DNA of 64,000 bases. Origin: Fulvia fulva. Lineage: Eukaryota > Ascomycota > Dothideomycetes > Mycosphaerellales > Mycosphaerellaceae. This document shows, piece after piece, positions 10,402 through 21,165 of this stretch. Positions within the stretch are counted from its first letter, which is position 1; each line of letters starts with the position of its first letter. The DNA lies in NCBI RefSeq assembly GCF_020509005.1, contig NC_063015.1, positions 434,001 to 498,000 on the forward strand, written 5' to 3'. The translations under genes were made by a program, and so were the position numbers. The notes under the pieces were generated by a model. That model did not search any database. It saw only the letters and a list, made by a program, of their open reading frames with translations, and was not told the DNA's origin.

Positions 10402-12726
10402 ATGCAACACATGGACGGAACGACATACAAGGGTAGCGAAAGTGTACTCACACTGTCGAACCTAGAGTCTGATCACCTTCTACCTGACGACGATATGGAT
10501 GGAGAAGACGACTTCTTCGTTGAAGCAGCGCGACAAGCGCTGGAAAAAGGACGCCTCACATTCAATGGAAACGATTATGAAGGCGCTGCGGCCTACCTGC
10601 GTGAAGCGCTGACCATGACCAAAGACCTCACAGAGAAGCAGCAAGCGCTATGCAATACCTGGGACCTGCGACGAATGCTTGGAGTCTGTGCGTTCCACAC
10701 CGACGATCCCGCTGAGGCTGAGGCAGCCCTCCTGAGTGTGCTTGGCAATGCTCCAAAGAACGCCATACTGGACGATGATAGGCGACTGCAGATCAGCGAG
10801 ATTGCACATTTTCTGGGTCAGACCTATATCAGACTTGGTGACTTGGACAAAGCTTACCGCTATGGAGAATACGCCTTACGCGGTAGACGCAGAGTACTTG
10901 GCAAGTCTCACGAGCAAAGCTACGAGTCTTTGGCACTTATGGCTCGTATGCTAGAACTTCAAGGCAACAACATCCGAGCAGAGTTCTTTGAAGGCATGAT
11001 CCCAGAGGAAGAAAGAAAGAACTACTTGCCACGTTTTGAAAGGCTCAGTCCAGCGCAGATCTCACGAGCGGACTCCAAACTTGGCAACCACTCTCCCGTC
11101 ACGCCACTGGAAAAGTCTTTGGACTCTGCACTTGAAGCAGTTTCTTTCTCTACACCAGAACTTTCTCGACAAGAGCATGCCAGATCTTCAAGCGCCCTCA
11201 GCGGATCGATCAGTGCAGCCGCAAGTGATGCCGGCGAACGTGGCACGTGGCGCTGTGTCAGTCCAGATGCAGATGCTGGGTCTTTCAAAGCATCTCGAAG
11301 CGTACCCGTGCTGGTGACGAAAGTATCAGGAGAGATTGCAAGGGGCCATCCAAATCGTCACTACCAGGTGTTCCCGAATGCAAGTCAGAGTGCCGCACGT
11401 GGAAGACCTCTCCAACTCCGATCCTTCTCTGATCGAGCAATTTATTCCTCAATTCCAGTGCTGACTTCACCAGCCACGCCACAGGCATATCTCGGAGTAG
11501 ACCCGCATCAAGGTCCTGTCACTTTTCAAGAAGGGCAAGGTGCCCGTCACATCTCTGGCAGAGCAGATCTACCATCCGCACACGCGCACCAAGCACACAC
11601 TTCGTCCGTTCCAGCCGCACCAGGACTTTACCCGCAACCATTGCGACTACGCCGCACAGCTTTCGTACACGAGCTGCCAGGCGACAGGCACTTCAGTGTG
11701 GCTCCGGGCTCGCCTCACACTGTACCTCTGCCATGCTCACCGGTACGACATACACCATCAGTGTCACCAGGCCAGGTCAAGCTTGCTGCTATATCACAAG
11801 ATCAAGCATATGCACATCTTATGCCGCAGCATCCGTCTGATCGACGAAGTACGAGTGAATACACACGCTCGACGTACTCACACGGTCATTCCATCGATGT
11901 CCGCTCTAGTGAATACTCACGCTCATCCTGTTCGCGAAGTCAATCTATGGATATCCTCCCTGATACGATACAGCCGGAAAGCATCATGGAAAGAAAGCCT
12001 ACAGAGCGTCCGAAGACGAGAAAGACATCATCACTGTTCAAGATGTTCCGAACCAAGAGTGCCACAACAGAGTCCAGCAGTAGCTCGATCAAAAGTAGCA
12101 CGCTTGCAATGCGCGAATACACCGTCCGACTATCCTACCATGACATGAGCACAATCAAGAGCGAAGCCATCACCGAGAACGTCATCGAATTCTGGCAAGA
12201 ACACCTCGAATACGACCTGATCCAAGGCAACACCAAATACGTCCTAATGCGCCCGGTACGGTGCTACTTCCTCATCAACGACTCCGAAATCACCCCAGCC
12301 ATGAAAGCAACCCTTCCCGACTTCCAAAGCACAATCCACGTCCTCATCCCCCTCCGCTCGCACGCCGGCCATTGGTCATTCCTCCTCATCTCTTCGCAAG
12401 ACCAACTAGCCTGCCACTACGACCCTCACACGAACCGAAACCACGCGCTCGCAGAACGTGTCACGAAGCGGATCTCTAGCTTTCTGGACAAGCCGTTGAA
12501 GTTCTTGGATGTTCCAGATACGCCGCAGCAGCCGCATGATAAGGATTCCGGGATTTTTGTGTGCCTTTTCATGCAGCAGCTTATTACGAAGTTGCAGAGT
12601 ACGCATGAATCGCAGAAGGTTGAGGCGGGCTTGATGGGTAAGGCTGTGGAGGTTAAGGCGGCGAGGAAGGGGATTTATAAGATTGCCAAGGCGGCGAATC
12701 CGCCGATTGCTGGGCTTGGGGAGTGA
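10402..12726 (+). CDS. TPR protein with C-terminal Ulp1/SENP-like (C48) domain, catalytic Cys replaced by Ser
   Basis: 774 aa from ATG 10402. Residues about 35-190 are helical TPR-like repeats (KGRLTFNGNDYEGAAAYLREA, YIRLGDLDKAYRYGEYALRG). A long Ser/Pro/His-rich disordered middle follows. Residues about 570-735 resemble Ulp1/SENP8 cysteine proteases: the catalytic His in GHWSFLLI, Asp in CHYDPHT and oxyanion Gln in PQQPH are present. The DCG motif reads DSG (TCC codon at 12547), so the nucleophile position is Ser. Family knowledge: this class cleaves SUMO or NEDD8 at Gly-Gly. Without the Cys the domain is likely a binder rather than a protease, which is inference. The start is uncertain: an in-frame open stretch from ATG 10216 could be joined through a 60-nt intron (10377..10436), replacing the N-terminus. 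Confidence 0.8.
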   Translation: MQHMDGTTYKGSESVLTLSNLESDHLLPDDDMDGEDDFFVEAARQALEKGRLTFNGNDYEGAAAYLREALTMTKDLTEKQQALCNTWDLRRMLGVCAFHTDDPAEAEAALLSVLGNAPKNAILDDDRRLQISEIAHFLGQTYIRLGDLDKAYRYGEYALRGRRRVLGKSHEQSYESLALMARMLELQGNNIRAEFFEGMIPEEERKNYLPRFERLSPAQISRADSKLGNHSPVTPLEKSLDSALEAVSFSTPELSRQEHARSSSALSGSISAAASDAGERGTWRCVSPDADAGSFKASRSVPVLVTKVSGEIARGHPNRHYQVFPNASQSAARGRPLQLRSFSDRAIYSSIPVLTSPATPQAYLGVDPHQGPVTFQEGQGARHISGRADLPSAHAHQAHTSSVPAAPGLYPQPLRLRRTAFVHELPGDRHFSVAPGSPHTVPLPCSPVRHTPSVSPGQVKLAAISQDQAYAHLMPQHPSDRRSTSEYTRSTYSHGHSIDVRSSEYSRSSCSRSQSMDILPDTIQPESIMERKPTERPKTRKTSSLFKMFRTKSATTESSSSSIKSSTLAMREYTVRLSYHDMSTIKSEAITENVIEFWQEHLEYDLIQGNTKYVLMRPVRCYFLINDSEITPAMKATLPDFQSTIHVLIPLRSHAGHWSFLLISSQDQLACHYDPHTNRNHALAERVTKRISSFLDKPLKFLDVPDTPQQPHDKDSGIFVCLFMQQLITKLQSTHESQKVEAGLMGKAVEVKAARKGIYKIAKAANPPIAGLGE

Positions 12727-13092
12727 GAATTGAAGAAGCCTTCGATATGGCTATGAATGAGACGTCATACGGGCACAGCTTTGCAGGGTTCCCGGACGAC
12801 CGAATATTATGGAACGAGGAGCAGGAGCCCATGGTCTATCGTTCGAATATACACCCGCCTGCTGCTATAAAGTCTGGCTCCTCCGAACACAAAGAGAAAA
12901 CATCGAGATTGATACGTGAGCGACGATCGACAGCACGTCTCGGATGTCTGGATTGATATCTACATTATGGACTAGCTACATCGAGCTGAGGAGTTCGATA
13001 TTGACCAGTAGGACCTGCCCTTTGGTCACCGATCTCGCACTCCCAGGTCCTCACCGGCGACTTACACACAGTCCTTAGGGCCTTGGGATTTC
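12727..13092. other. Short intergenic region between convergent genes
   Basis: No gene or repeat recognised; presumably the two 3' untranslated regions. Confidence 0.5.
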
Positions 13093-13596
13093 TCAAAATA
13101 ACCCATCCTGATCTCTGAGCTCAAAGTTTCTACGATATGCCTCCGGATCACTTGGCATCACCTCTCCCGCCCGAGGCGTTCTATTCCTAAGCCACGCCTC
13201 CGGCGTGATAGTACAATTACTATCCTGCGATCCTTGACGAACAGGCTCGCCAGGGACTCCAAACCAGCCCGGGTCTCGAGCTGGACGAGGAGGTGCGATC
13301 TTTGGAGCTTTCTCGGCTACCGGAAGTGCAGAGATCGTCTCGGGAGGTCCTGCCTCAGGCTTCTTGGGAAGGGTGTTAGTCTTGCAGAAGTCCTTACCTG
13401 CGCTGATGCCGCCACTGACGACTTCACGAACGGAGCGAGACTTTCGCATGCCGATGTCGATGAACTGGCCTTCGGCGAGGGCGCTTTGATGGGCGAGGTA
13501 AGCTTGTGCTGCCATTGCAATGGACTCTGCTCGAGGTGCTGGCTGGTTGTGGAACGAGTTGCCTCTGCTGTAGCTGGGACAGCTTGAGGACGCCAT
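13093..13596 (-). CDS. Hypothetical Pro-rich small protein
   Basis: 167 aa, single exon, ATG at 13596. No family recognised. Composition is protein-like, with a central block of Pro/Ala/Lys (KAPKIAPPRPARDPGWFG) and a polar C-terminus (AEAYRRNFELRD-like). No signal peptide or membrane segment. It could be an exon of a longer gene, but no splice continuation was needed. Confidence 0.55.
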   Translation of the reverse strand: MASSSCPSYSRGNSFHNQPAPRAESIAMAAQAYLAHQSALAEGQFIDIGMRKSRSVREVVSGGISAGKDFCKTNTLPKKPEAGPPETISALPVAEKAPKIAPPRPARDPGWFGVPGEPVRQGSQDSNCTITPEAWLRNRTPRAGEVMPSDPEAYRRNFELRDQDGLF

Positions 13597-14373
13597 GCGG
13601 GCTTTTGCCTGGAGCGAAGATGTATTGGGCTTGGGGGAGCTCGGGATTCTGACTGGTGATACTACTCGCGACTCCTGTGTTGGCTCAAGAATGATCGAAT
13701 CTCAATTACCAGAATTGAGTCTCGGACAGTACGCTTGGTTGGAACAGGTGGAGCGGTATGCAGACGCAAGACTTGGAACAGCAGGAGGTTTGAAGTAATT
13801 GGAGGCGATGCGGTGGAACAAAGAGCGCACCACTTCTTGGTCTTGAGGACAAGCCATTGTCATCGAGCAACGTTTCTGAACAAGGTCGGAGCACAAGGAC
13901 GCCCACCAGGCATTCTCCTGCTACGATGTGGCTGGATTTCACTCAACGTCTGTCCACGCCTTCGAGAATGCCTTGATGGTAAGTCTGTGGCTCATTTGTG
14001 GCTAGATGCTCCAAAGTCGTTCTTCGTCAACCGGATGTAACCTCTTCCAATTCTGGAGACTTACTTGCGGAAGCCTTTGTCCAGCTGTGAAATCCCAACG
14101 CTTACCGTTTGTAGGAAGCCGGTGGATTACACTAAAGCGTGCATCAACACCATCGAGCCAAACCGTGTTGATGATTCTTAATACGAGCCCCCGCGGCCTG
14201 TCTGCTCGTTCTGTATTAACGATGACTCACAGCCGTCCACTTTGATCGGGTTCACCTTGCGACTGCTGTTGCTTTCGCTTGCTTCTAAAGTCGACTTCTC
14301 TCTGACTGAACGCCTCCTGCACACTACAGCCCAGATCTTGGAATACAGCTATCAGATACTGCCGTCTTCTTCA
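13597..14373. other. Intergenic region upstream of the ankyrin gene
   Basis: About 780 bp without a supported gene. The frame of the ankyrin gene stays open upstream to about 14240 but without an ATG. Confidence 0.45.
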
Positions 14374-15387
14374 ATGCAGTACCCACAGCAATCTTCTGCA
14401 CTACATGATCCAGTCATGAAAGGAGACCAAGCGGAACTATCAGCAGCTCTAGGCAGCAGTCATGACATTGAGGAGAGATCGAGATCCATGACCCCTCTTC
14501 AATCGGCTGCGCATTCTGGCCACTATGATCTTTTGATCTTGCTAATCACAGGCGGAGCAAATGTCAATGCGGCGCCTTCAGAGTTCGGGTGTGCACTTCA
14601 GGCCACGATATCGTCGGTGTTGTATGGTAGTGTCCCGGACAAACTGGGACTCAGAACGGGAGAACAGATGAGCAACAAACGAGCCGCCCAACTGGAAGCT
14701 GTGACCTTTCTTCTGGAGCATGGAGCGGATTCTAACGCCTCCGGTGGAGAGTTCGGGAGTCCAGTCGCCGCTGCAGCGGCGTTTGGTAGTCCAGACATCG
14801 TGAAGCTTCTTCTCGCAAGTGGTGCTAGTCCAGATGCTCCTGGGGGAAGACTTGGGTGTGCACTGCAGGCTACTTGCGCACGAGGCGGAATGCCTGTAGA
14901 GTGGTGCGTCAGCCTTGCTCAGCCTGAGGACTATACGGAGATGCTGGAACTTCTTCTACAGCATGGATCGCAGCTGAATCGTGTCGGCGGGATCTATGGT
15001 ACTGCTTTGGAAGCGGCAGCTTTTCTTGGTGATATGAGCACAGTCTCTAGACTGCTGGAAGAAGGCGCTGATGTCAACATACGAGCTGGCAAATATGGGT
15101 CAGCATTAGGTGCCGCTGCCGATCAAGGGCATATAGGAGTGGTGGAAAAATTGTTAGAGGCTGGTGCTCGCGCGAATGCCGGCGCTGCAGTTCATCCTAA
15201 CGATGACTGGGTCAAGTGGAAGCCGGAGCCCATATCGTCCTTGTTCCTGAAGTATGGAGCACCATTACCGAGCGCTACCGTTCCCGTAGAGGAGCGAAAC
15301 ATACTCGAGCCCGAGAGCCCAGCTACATTGGCCCTTCGGAATGGTCATCACGACATCGCGCGTACGTTGTCGACCGAGGGTGTTTAG
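14374..15387 (+). CDS. Ankyrin repeat protein
   Basis: 337 aa from ATG 14374 (MQYPQQSSALHDPVMKGDQ). About seven ankyrin units are visible, for example TPLQSAAHSGHYDLLILLI, PVAAAAAFGSPDIVKLLLA, TALEAAAFLGDMSTVSRLL and SALGAAADQGHIGVVEKLL. Inserts separate some units. There is no other domain, so it is an adaptor or the C-terminal part of a larger STAND/NACHT-ankyrin protein. No NACHT motif occurs in the 600 bp upstream, so a free-standing protein is preferred. Confidence 0.75.
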   Translation: MQYPQQSSALHDPVMKGDQAELSAALGSSHDIEERSRSMTPLQSAAHSGHYDLLILLITGGANVNAAPSEFGCALQATISSVLYGSVPDKLGLRTGEQMSNKRAAQLEAVTFLLEHGADSNASGGEFGSPVAAAAAFGSPDIVKLLLASGASPDAPGGRLGCALQATCARGGMPVEWCVSLAQPEDYTEMLELLLQHGSQLNRVGGIYGTALEAAAFLGDMSTVSRLLEEGADVNIRAGKYGSALGAAADQGHIGVVEKLLEAGARANAGAAVHPNDDWVKWKPEPISSLFLKYGAPLPSATVPVEERNILEPESPATLALRNGHHDIARTLSTEGV

Positions 15388-15730
15388 ACTGTTAGACAAA
15401 AGCAATAACACCGACAAACAAAGCGAATTAAGATGCTCCAGGAAAGATTTCGGACTGCATTATGCGCGCCGGGAGCACACTTGATCTCACGCCGGACGGA
15501 ACAGCAGGGCAGACTAACGCAAATGGACCATCTGATTCAAAAGTACACGTGGAACCGAATACATGTGGATGGACGGTATGTTACAGGATAACTTATATTC
15601 GTACATGTCTATCAAAACTCCTCCCAAAACTCTCAAACACCTTAACGCCCGAACGCCACTATCAAAGGACTTTTCGCCGAACTTATTGTCTTACATCAAG
15701 TGATCGCATCCTCTCGCAAAGCCTGAACTT
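15388..15730. other. Short intergenic region between convergent genes
   Basis: Nothing recognised beyond likely 3' untranslated sequence. Confidence 0.45.
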
Positions 15731-16915
15731 TCAACGAGGCTGGTACCCCGCTGGTGCTGGCACGAGGTGCTTGCCGTGCGGATTGTCTGCCTTGACCGCG
15801 GCAGCTGCTTCCTTTGTTACGATCTTCTCCTGCACTGCGATAGTGAGAGGGATCATCCCAGACGGCCACTCGAAACTGCTCTCTGGAGAGTCTGGAACAG
15901 GCTTATCGAGGTTGATCGCTCGCGGATTGACGAGCTCAGTGGCGACTGGTCTGGATGGACCCGCTACGGCCGCTACTGTGGCCTCCGTCATTGTATCCGT
16001 TGGTGACTGATCCGGTGTCTTGTCGGGTGCCGGAGCCGCCATATCCCACAGCGTCACTCTTCTGTCGTGGTTGTTCTCGAAAGTGACGTCTTTGCACGAG
16101 GGCCGACCAGAAGAGAAGCAGGATCTGTAAGTCGGCGTTGGCGTTGGATGTTCCTTATAAAGCGGCAACGGAGGGCTTGGCGGTGGTGCTTGACGTCTAG
16201 GGATGTTGACCTCTCTTCGCATCCTAGCCCTGTCGATGGTGTTGACTAGACCGCGACGGGGCACTTGGCTGAATGGGTCGGGTCTACCTTCGAGTGCAGC
16301 AAGAGCTGTCTCGTTGACGCGAAGCTCTCGGACAGTCTCTGTTGCATTTTGTTGGGATTGTGTAGCAGGTTGGTTCGCTGAAGAGTTAGCAACGGCAAAG
16401 CCGTCTACAGCAGGCCGATCTCGAGCCACAAAGACTGGTACGGTCTCGATGTTCTGGAGAGCAATAGCATCGGCGGTTGCGATCCTGGTAGATTCTTGAC
16501 CGCCGATCATGCTCTGGTTGTATCCATGAGGTCTGCGTCGTCTGTTAGCTCTGATGAAATCGTTAACAGAGGCCCGAGCATTGCTTGCAGCTCTGGACGC
16601 CTTCTTACCAAGATTGTTGACGACAGGCATGACCGAGCCTGCTTTCGTGGAGCATTTGTCTCGGACGGTGTCCTTTGCTTTGACGGTCCTCTCGTACATC
16701 TTACTTAGCGCAGATTCTGTGCGCATCGGTGGCGGTGGCCCGTAGATGGGCGTTGGTCGTGCAGGCCTTGTGTAGGCGGCGCGAGCTCCAGCAACAGCTC
16801 CAGGCTGTGCATTCGAAGTGGACGCCCTCCTAGAAGGACCAGACCTTGAGTCTGAGGCTCCCACCCTGGTTGAAGATTGTCGCGAAGCGTCATTAGTCCG
16901 CATGGTCGTTCGCAT
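15731..16915 (-). CDS. Hypothetical basic, Ser/Thr/Ala-rich protein
   Basis: 394 aa, single exon, ATG at 16915. No family recognised. The N-terminal 60 residues are Arg/Ser/Ala-rich and end in YGPPPPMRTES. A helical Lys/Arg-rich stretch follows (KMYERTVKAKDTVRDKCS ... FIRANRRRRPHGY), then Pro-rich segments. No signal peptide or membrane segment. It resembles the two other minus-strand low-complexity proteins of the region only in composition. Likely lineage-specific, possibly nucleic-acid binding because of the basic patches. Confidence 0.6.
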   Translation of the reverse strand: MRTTMRTNDASRQSSTRVGASDSRSGPSRRASTSNAQPGAVAGARAAYTRPARPTPIYGPPPPMRTESALSKMYERTVKAKDTVRDKCSTKAGSVMPVVNNLGKKASRAASNARASVNDFIRANRRRRPHGYNQSMIGGQESTRIATADAIALQNIETVPVFVARDRPAVDGFAVANSSANQPATQSQQNATETVRELRVNETALAALEGRPDPFSQVPRRGLVNTIDRARMRREVNIPRRQAPPPSPPLPLYKEHPTPTPTYRSCFSSGRPSCKDVTFENNHDRRVTLWDMAAPAPDKTPDQSPTDTMTEATVAAVAGPSRPVATELVNPRAINLDKPVPDSPESSFEWPSGMIPLTIAVQEKIVTKEAAAAVKADNPHGKHLVPAPAGYQPR

Positions 16916-17947
16916 GTTGGCGGCGGAAGCGGTAATGTGGCGGACGCGGTGAAAGTCCAGAGTTCTGTTCGTCTTCGAAGATGGAAGTTATGCAATCACC
17001 AGGATTGGATTTCAAAAACGATAGGCTGTGGGGAGACCTGCTGGAATGACACGAACAGGAAAAGACCAGAGGTTGCGAGATTGGAGGCATATTTAAAAGC
17101 ATGCCAAGACTAAAGCCAGTGTCATTGCCTTTGTACAAAGATGACAAGGTATTGTGTGCCGGGCAATGCTTTGTTGACAAGCGACACAATGCGATTGTGA
17201 ATCCGATAGCCAAATCTAGAACTTCCGACCACGAACCTGGGCAGGACAATGTGTTGGTCGCTGGTGCTCGTCTGGCACTCAATACGGCGATGTGTATACA
17301 TGATGATAGTCTGCGAAATATCAGTATGGCCCTCAAGAGAGCAGAAGGATCATCGACGGGAGTATAGGATAAGATGGGACGAATTTGGGACAGAGCACCG
17401 CAAAAGATGGCAACGGAACGTTTAATATATGCGATTGCCGGTCATGTCGCGCCAGAGATTACCAAACTCTTCGCTGAATGGCAGCCACTGGCGCAGAGTG
17501 AGAATTATCACGGACCTGTCTTAAACAACACACGCCACCAACGCGAAGCACGAGACACTTCGCATCCGAGCACTTTCTCACTCCGAGACTTCGCAGCTAA
17601 CGGGTAAGCCCCTCGCTATTGTCCGTCAGCTCGAAAACTGTATATGCGAGTCGTATACTCAAATCTGCAACTCCAGCGAGTGCCCAAAAGCATTGTCGAG
17701 CTGAAGTGAATGGTTCAGGTCCCTGCCCGCGCATGTGGAATGCATTGTCAGCACATAACACTCGATGAATCACACTGGCCGCCATCAAAGCCCGGCGAGT
17801 TTGTCTCTTATCCTGAGTCTTCCGTATCTCGATTTCTACCCGCTTACAACAGATCACCAATCGCAAAGCAAGACAGAACACAGCGCACAAGCCAGTAAAC
17901 GTCGAACATCTCGCACACGCCCTTAGCTCGAGAGGGGCTAGAGCATC
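16916..17947. other. Intergenic region, only short open frames
   Basis: About 1 kb. A 77-codon ATG frame at 17374..17607 is the best candidate for a small gene but has no recognisable feature. Otherwise nothing. Confidence 0.4.
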
Positions 17948-18554
17948 ATGGCAGCGCCACCGCCACCACTACCACCACTAAACTCGGGCTCCTACCGACC
18001 GCCCGCATACGCAAAAGGCCAAACTCGGGCAAGGCCATTGGGTACGTAACGCCCCTTGCCCTCTGTATCCACAAATGCCGAATCGACCTCCAAGAGTTGA
18101 GCCGGTTGTGCTTCCACCTGGTTTCTTCCCGGCATTACCGCATGACTTCCTTGCGAGAGCGCTGGCCGTACCTGACGAATACCGTCAGCGTCGCGCCACG
18201 CTATCAGACCTTCACAGAGTGGGCGATCAATTGCGAGTTGAGATCGACCAGATCATGCGCAGCCGAGATATCACCGCATAAGCTCGCATGGAGCAGTTAC
18301 GAGATGCTCGAGCCATGGAGTCACTTGTGCACATCCTCCGAGACACGACCTTCGTTTACACCATTCGCGTTGACTCCGATGAGGGGGAGCGGTCGAATGA
18401 TGTGCGAAGGTTGAATGAAATCGCACCACAGATGGTTGCGAGGAGGCAGGCCACGAGTGAAAGGATGCATGCTCGGTTTCCGGAGGTAGACGTGATCTAC
18501 GAAGAGATGAGTAGGGCTGCTACTCCATTTACTGTAGCTCGCCCACAGGTTTAG
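17948..18554 (+). pseudogene. Relic of the RBR-like family: C-terminal module with an in-frame stop
   Basis: The frame at 18075..18554 is interrupted by one TAA at 18279 but otherwise continues unchanged. The part after the stop matches the C-terminal helical module of the 32899..34149 protein: FVYTIRVDSDE versus FAYTIDLEPDE, and ARFPEVDVIYEEMSRAA versus ARFPQVDEIYLRMISAA. The part before the stop matches the preceding RRR-DLH region more weakly. No zinc-finger part precedes it. A Pro-rich ATG exon, 17948..18041, could be spliced on by a 55-nt GTACGT intron, so a short expressed protein ending at the TAA is possible. Interpretation: a 5'-truncated duplicate of the family clustered at 30-50 kb. 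Confidence 0.65.
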
Positions 18555-19265
18555 GAGTTCGACACACTGCCCACGACCTATTCCAGACATCGACGACGTG
18601 CTATTTGGAGCTATGGGTTGATGCCAGGACGAGGTATCTAAAGGGGCTGGCGGCTAGCGTTAGGAGTTCAGGGGTTTGCTTTGAGATTAGATTGTCATGT
18701 ATGGATATTCTGATTTGCAACGTGTATGTGATAGATTAACTTCAACGTGCCCGCACCAAATTGCTGCGGGAAGCTTTGCCCTACAGTGTGCCTTTCACAG
18801 TAAGGACTCTACTTAACCGTCAAGGATATAATGACGGCGTGATCATACTTCGTAGAGCTCATAGTTTCTATGCCTAGCTGCAGCCCGCCAACAGGATCGC
18901 GCGATGTGCTCTGTTGTACAATTGCGAAGCGCTCAGCAGCAACCCGGTCACGCTGATCAAAGGCACGATTGAGCCACTCACCGTGAGAGAAGTCTGAGAT
19001 TGGCTTAAATCTAGCAGCAAGCATCCTGTTTACCGAAACACAACTACAGTAAAAGATGTACGCCGTTCGTCACTATGGAAGTGTTCAGAGCGCGGGAAAG
19101 AGGCAGAGGGACTCGGGAGCGAAAAAATTGAAGGATAAGTATCATTGAAGAATGTCACAATCAAGTCAAGTATGTTACTCACAATATTGTATCAACAGAA
19201 GCGCTGCTCATGTTCCAGGCCCATCAGAACAGTCTCAGTCTCCGTTCGGGACACATCGTTCATCG
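18555..19265. other. Intergenic region
   Basis: No gene or repeat recognised. Confidence 0.4.
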
Positions 19266-20699
19266 CTATCGGAAGTCGGTCGTCGGCGAAGGCTCGACGC
19301 CCAGTCTCCTCGCCTCGTGATATGCGTGCATCTTGGCCTTAGCCCTTTCCACGTTCTCGTCGCCATCGAGCCGCTCTTCCCTACCGTAGTGCGATGCCAT
19401 CGTGTGCGGGTCAACCCGCTCCTTGATGTGGAGGCTGGTATGACCAGCACGGACAAAGGTGTCAATGACGGGTTCTCGGTCGTAGTCGTCGTCCGGGTCG
19501 TAGGTGAGCTGAACACGGTCCTGGAGTCGGTCGATTTCGTATTGAACCGATGGACTGTGCAGAGGTTCTGACATCTCGGAATGCTCGGACGGCACTGGCT
19601 TTCGAGGGATGGTGTATGCCGCAGCTCGCTCTGCTCGGTGTTCTGGGCAGGGGCACTTCCGCTCATCTGTCGGAGGCGGAGGTGGCGGACGAGTTGGTGA
19701 TGGCATGAAGTCGGTCCAAAGCGTGTCTCTCCTCGGATCGCCTACTACTCGTATAGGTGCTTGGGATGTAGGAGGTGCAGGGACTGGAGCAGTTGGAGTT
19801 GTCTTGTGAGTATTCGAAGCTGTGTTCGAAGTGCCACTGCTCGATGCACTTGATGCAGTGAGCTTGCTGAGCCCGAGAATTCGTCTTCGTCGAGCTGGAG
19901 CTGGTGGCGTGACATTGACTTTGATGGGACGCTGAGCTTGTATGCCGTCAATCGCAGGCGCGTTATCAACCCTTGCCTTGAGCTGTGCTTGAGCTTCGGC
20001 AAGGCTGATGATCTTGACACCGTTGGCCATCACTCCAGTAACCCGCATGTCGGGCAAGGCTGGAAGTGGCTTGTCAACTTTCAGTACTGGCGGCTCTGAA
20101 GACGGCTCAGCTTCTCCTGATACTGGCTTCTCTTTCTTAACAATCTTGAGCGGCGATGGCTTAATGCTAAGATGTTGGTAAGATTCCCAGTAAGCCTCGT
20201 TCGACCAATACTCTTTCCAGTAACCGGGATTACTGTGTGGTGGGCTGTGATCGGGTTGCGACTCGACTGAATTGATGGTCAGGGCATCATGAGGGTAGTG
20301 TACGGAGGCTTCTTGAGTGGGTTCTTCGGGGTCGGCCTCGTACATCATGTTCGCCCGATACTTCTGCCAGTAACGAGAATCGTTCCGTGTTGGATACTGT
20401 GCAGGCTGAGGTTGGACTGGTGCAACATCGAGGTCATCGTCAGGGGATCGTATCGACGGCTTTGGAGAAGTTGGCTCTGATGTTGCCACGATTGGCGATC
20501 GACATGGGCTTTCTTCTTGGTCAGACTCCGAATCTGACTCCTCCCACCATTGTCTGCCATCGAAGTTGTCATCGTCGCGGCCTCGTTGACGAAGCCATTG
20601 GGCAGCATTTTGGACGGTGTTCGTCGTCCGGGACTCTGGTGGTGTGTCAACCCGACCAGCAGGTTGACTTTGAGGCGTGGCGTTGAAAGTGTTCTGCAT
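19266..20699 (-). CDS. Hypothetical disordered protein with aromatic YWKEYW motifs
   Basis: 477 aa, single exon, ATG at 20699. No known domain. Visible elements are an acidic patch (WEESDSESDQEESP), repeated aromatic motifs (RYWQKYRANMMYE, GYWKEYWSNEAYWESYQH), a central KLTASSASSSGTSN linker, a Pro tract, a small Cys cluster (KCPCPEHR) and a charged C-terminus. It is probably the intact member of a group of related minus-strand loci, since the sequence upstream of it shares a motif with two positions inside the decayed locus to its right. Confidence 0.6.
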   Translation of the reverse strand: MQNTFNATPQSQPAGRVDTPPESRTTNTVQNAAQWLRQRGRDDDNFDGRQWWEESDSESDQEESPCRSPIVATSEPTSPKPSIRSPDDDLDVAPVQPQPAQYPTRNDSRYWQKYRANMMYEADPEEPTQEASVHYPHDALTINSVESQPDHSPPHSNPGYWKEYWSNEAYWESYQHLSIKPSPLKIVKKEKPVSGEAEPSSEPPVLKVDKPLPALPDMRVTGVMANGVKIISLAEAQAQLKARVDNAPAIDGIQAQRPIKVNVTPPAPARRRRILGLSKLTASSASSSGTSNTASNTHKTTPTAPVPAPPTSQAPIRVVGDPRRDTLWTDFMPSPTRPPPPPPTDERKCPCPEHRAERAAAYTIPRKPVPSEHSEMSEPLHSPSVQYEIDRLQDRVQLTYDPDDDYDREPVIDTFVRAGHTSLHIKERVDPHTMASHYGREERLDGDENVERAKAKMHAYHEARRLGVEPSPTTDFR

Positions 20700-21125
20700 A
20701 TTGTCGTTGGAAGCCTCTGTCGATGGTCTTGATGACTTTCTAGTAGCAGCGTATTCTGATCAGTAGACTGAGCAGTAGGCTGTAAAGAGATGCGATTGTC
20801 GGAACACTGGAAACCTCTGCAGGCAGAGAGAAGAGTTGCCATTTTATGGGAACCAAGAACACATAACACATTGTGTCGTGGTCCTCCTTCACCGACAAGG
20901 TCATTGTTAGAAGTGAATTGCCATGATGAAGTTCATTCGCCTTTGTTGTACCTTGGTGCAGGACCGGGTATCCAATTGCGAACAATGCCATTGATGAGCA
21001 TTGGCGAAGGCCTTCACAAGTCTGATATGCCGCTGAGAAGGTGGCCTTACGGCGGCGTAGGTGGCAAGAATGTCGAACAGAGGTTGAACGAAGTACTTCA
21101 AATGCTCTATCAGCGAGCAAAGCTA

Positions 21126-21165
21126 ACCGTGTATACTGATTTGGTGTTGTGTATATATCGAACCA
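21126..21165 (-). promoter_or_regulatory. Shared AT/ACAACACC motif, copy 1
   Basis: On the minus strand the sequence runs ATATACACAACACCAAA then GTATACACGG. The same pattern recurs at 22466..22505 and 23198..23235. It lies about 430 bp upstream of the 19266..20699 gene. TATA-like; promoter role is inference. Confidence 0.4.
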
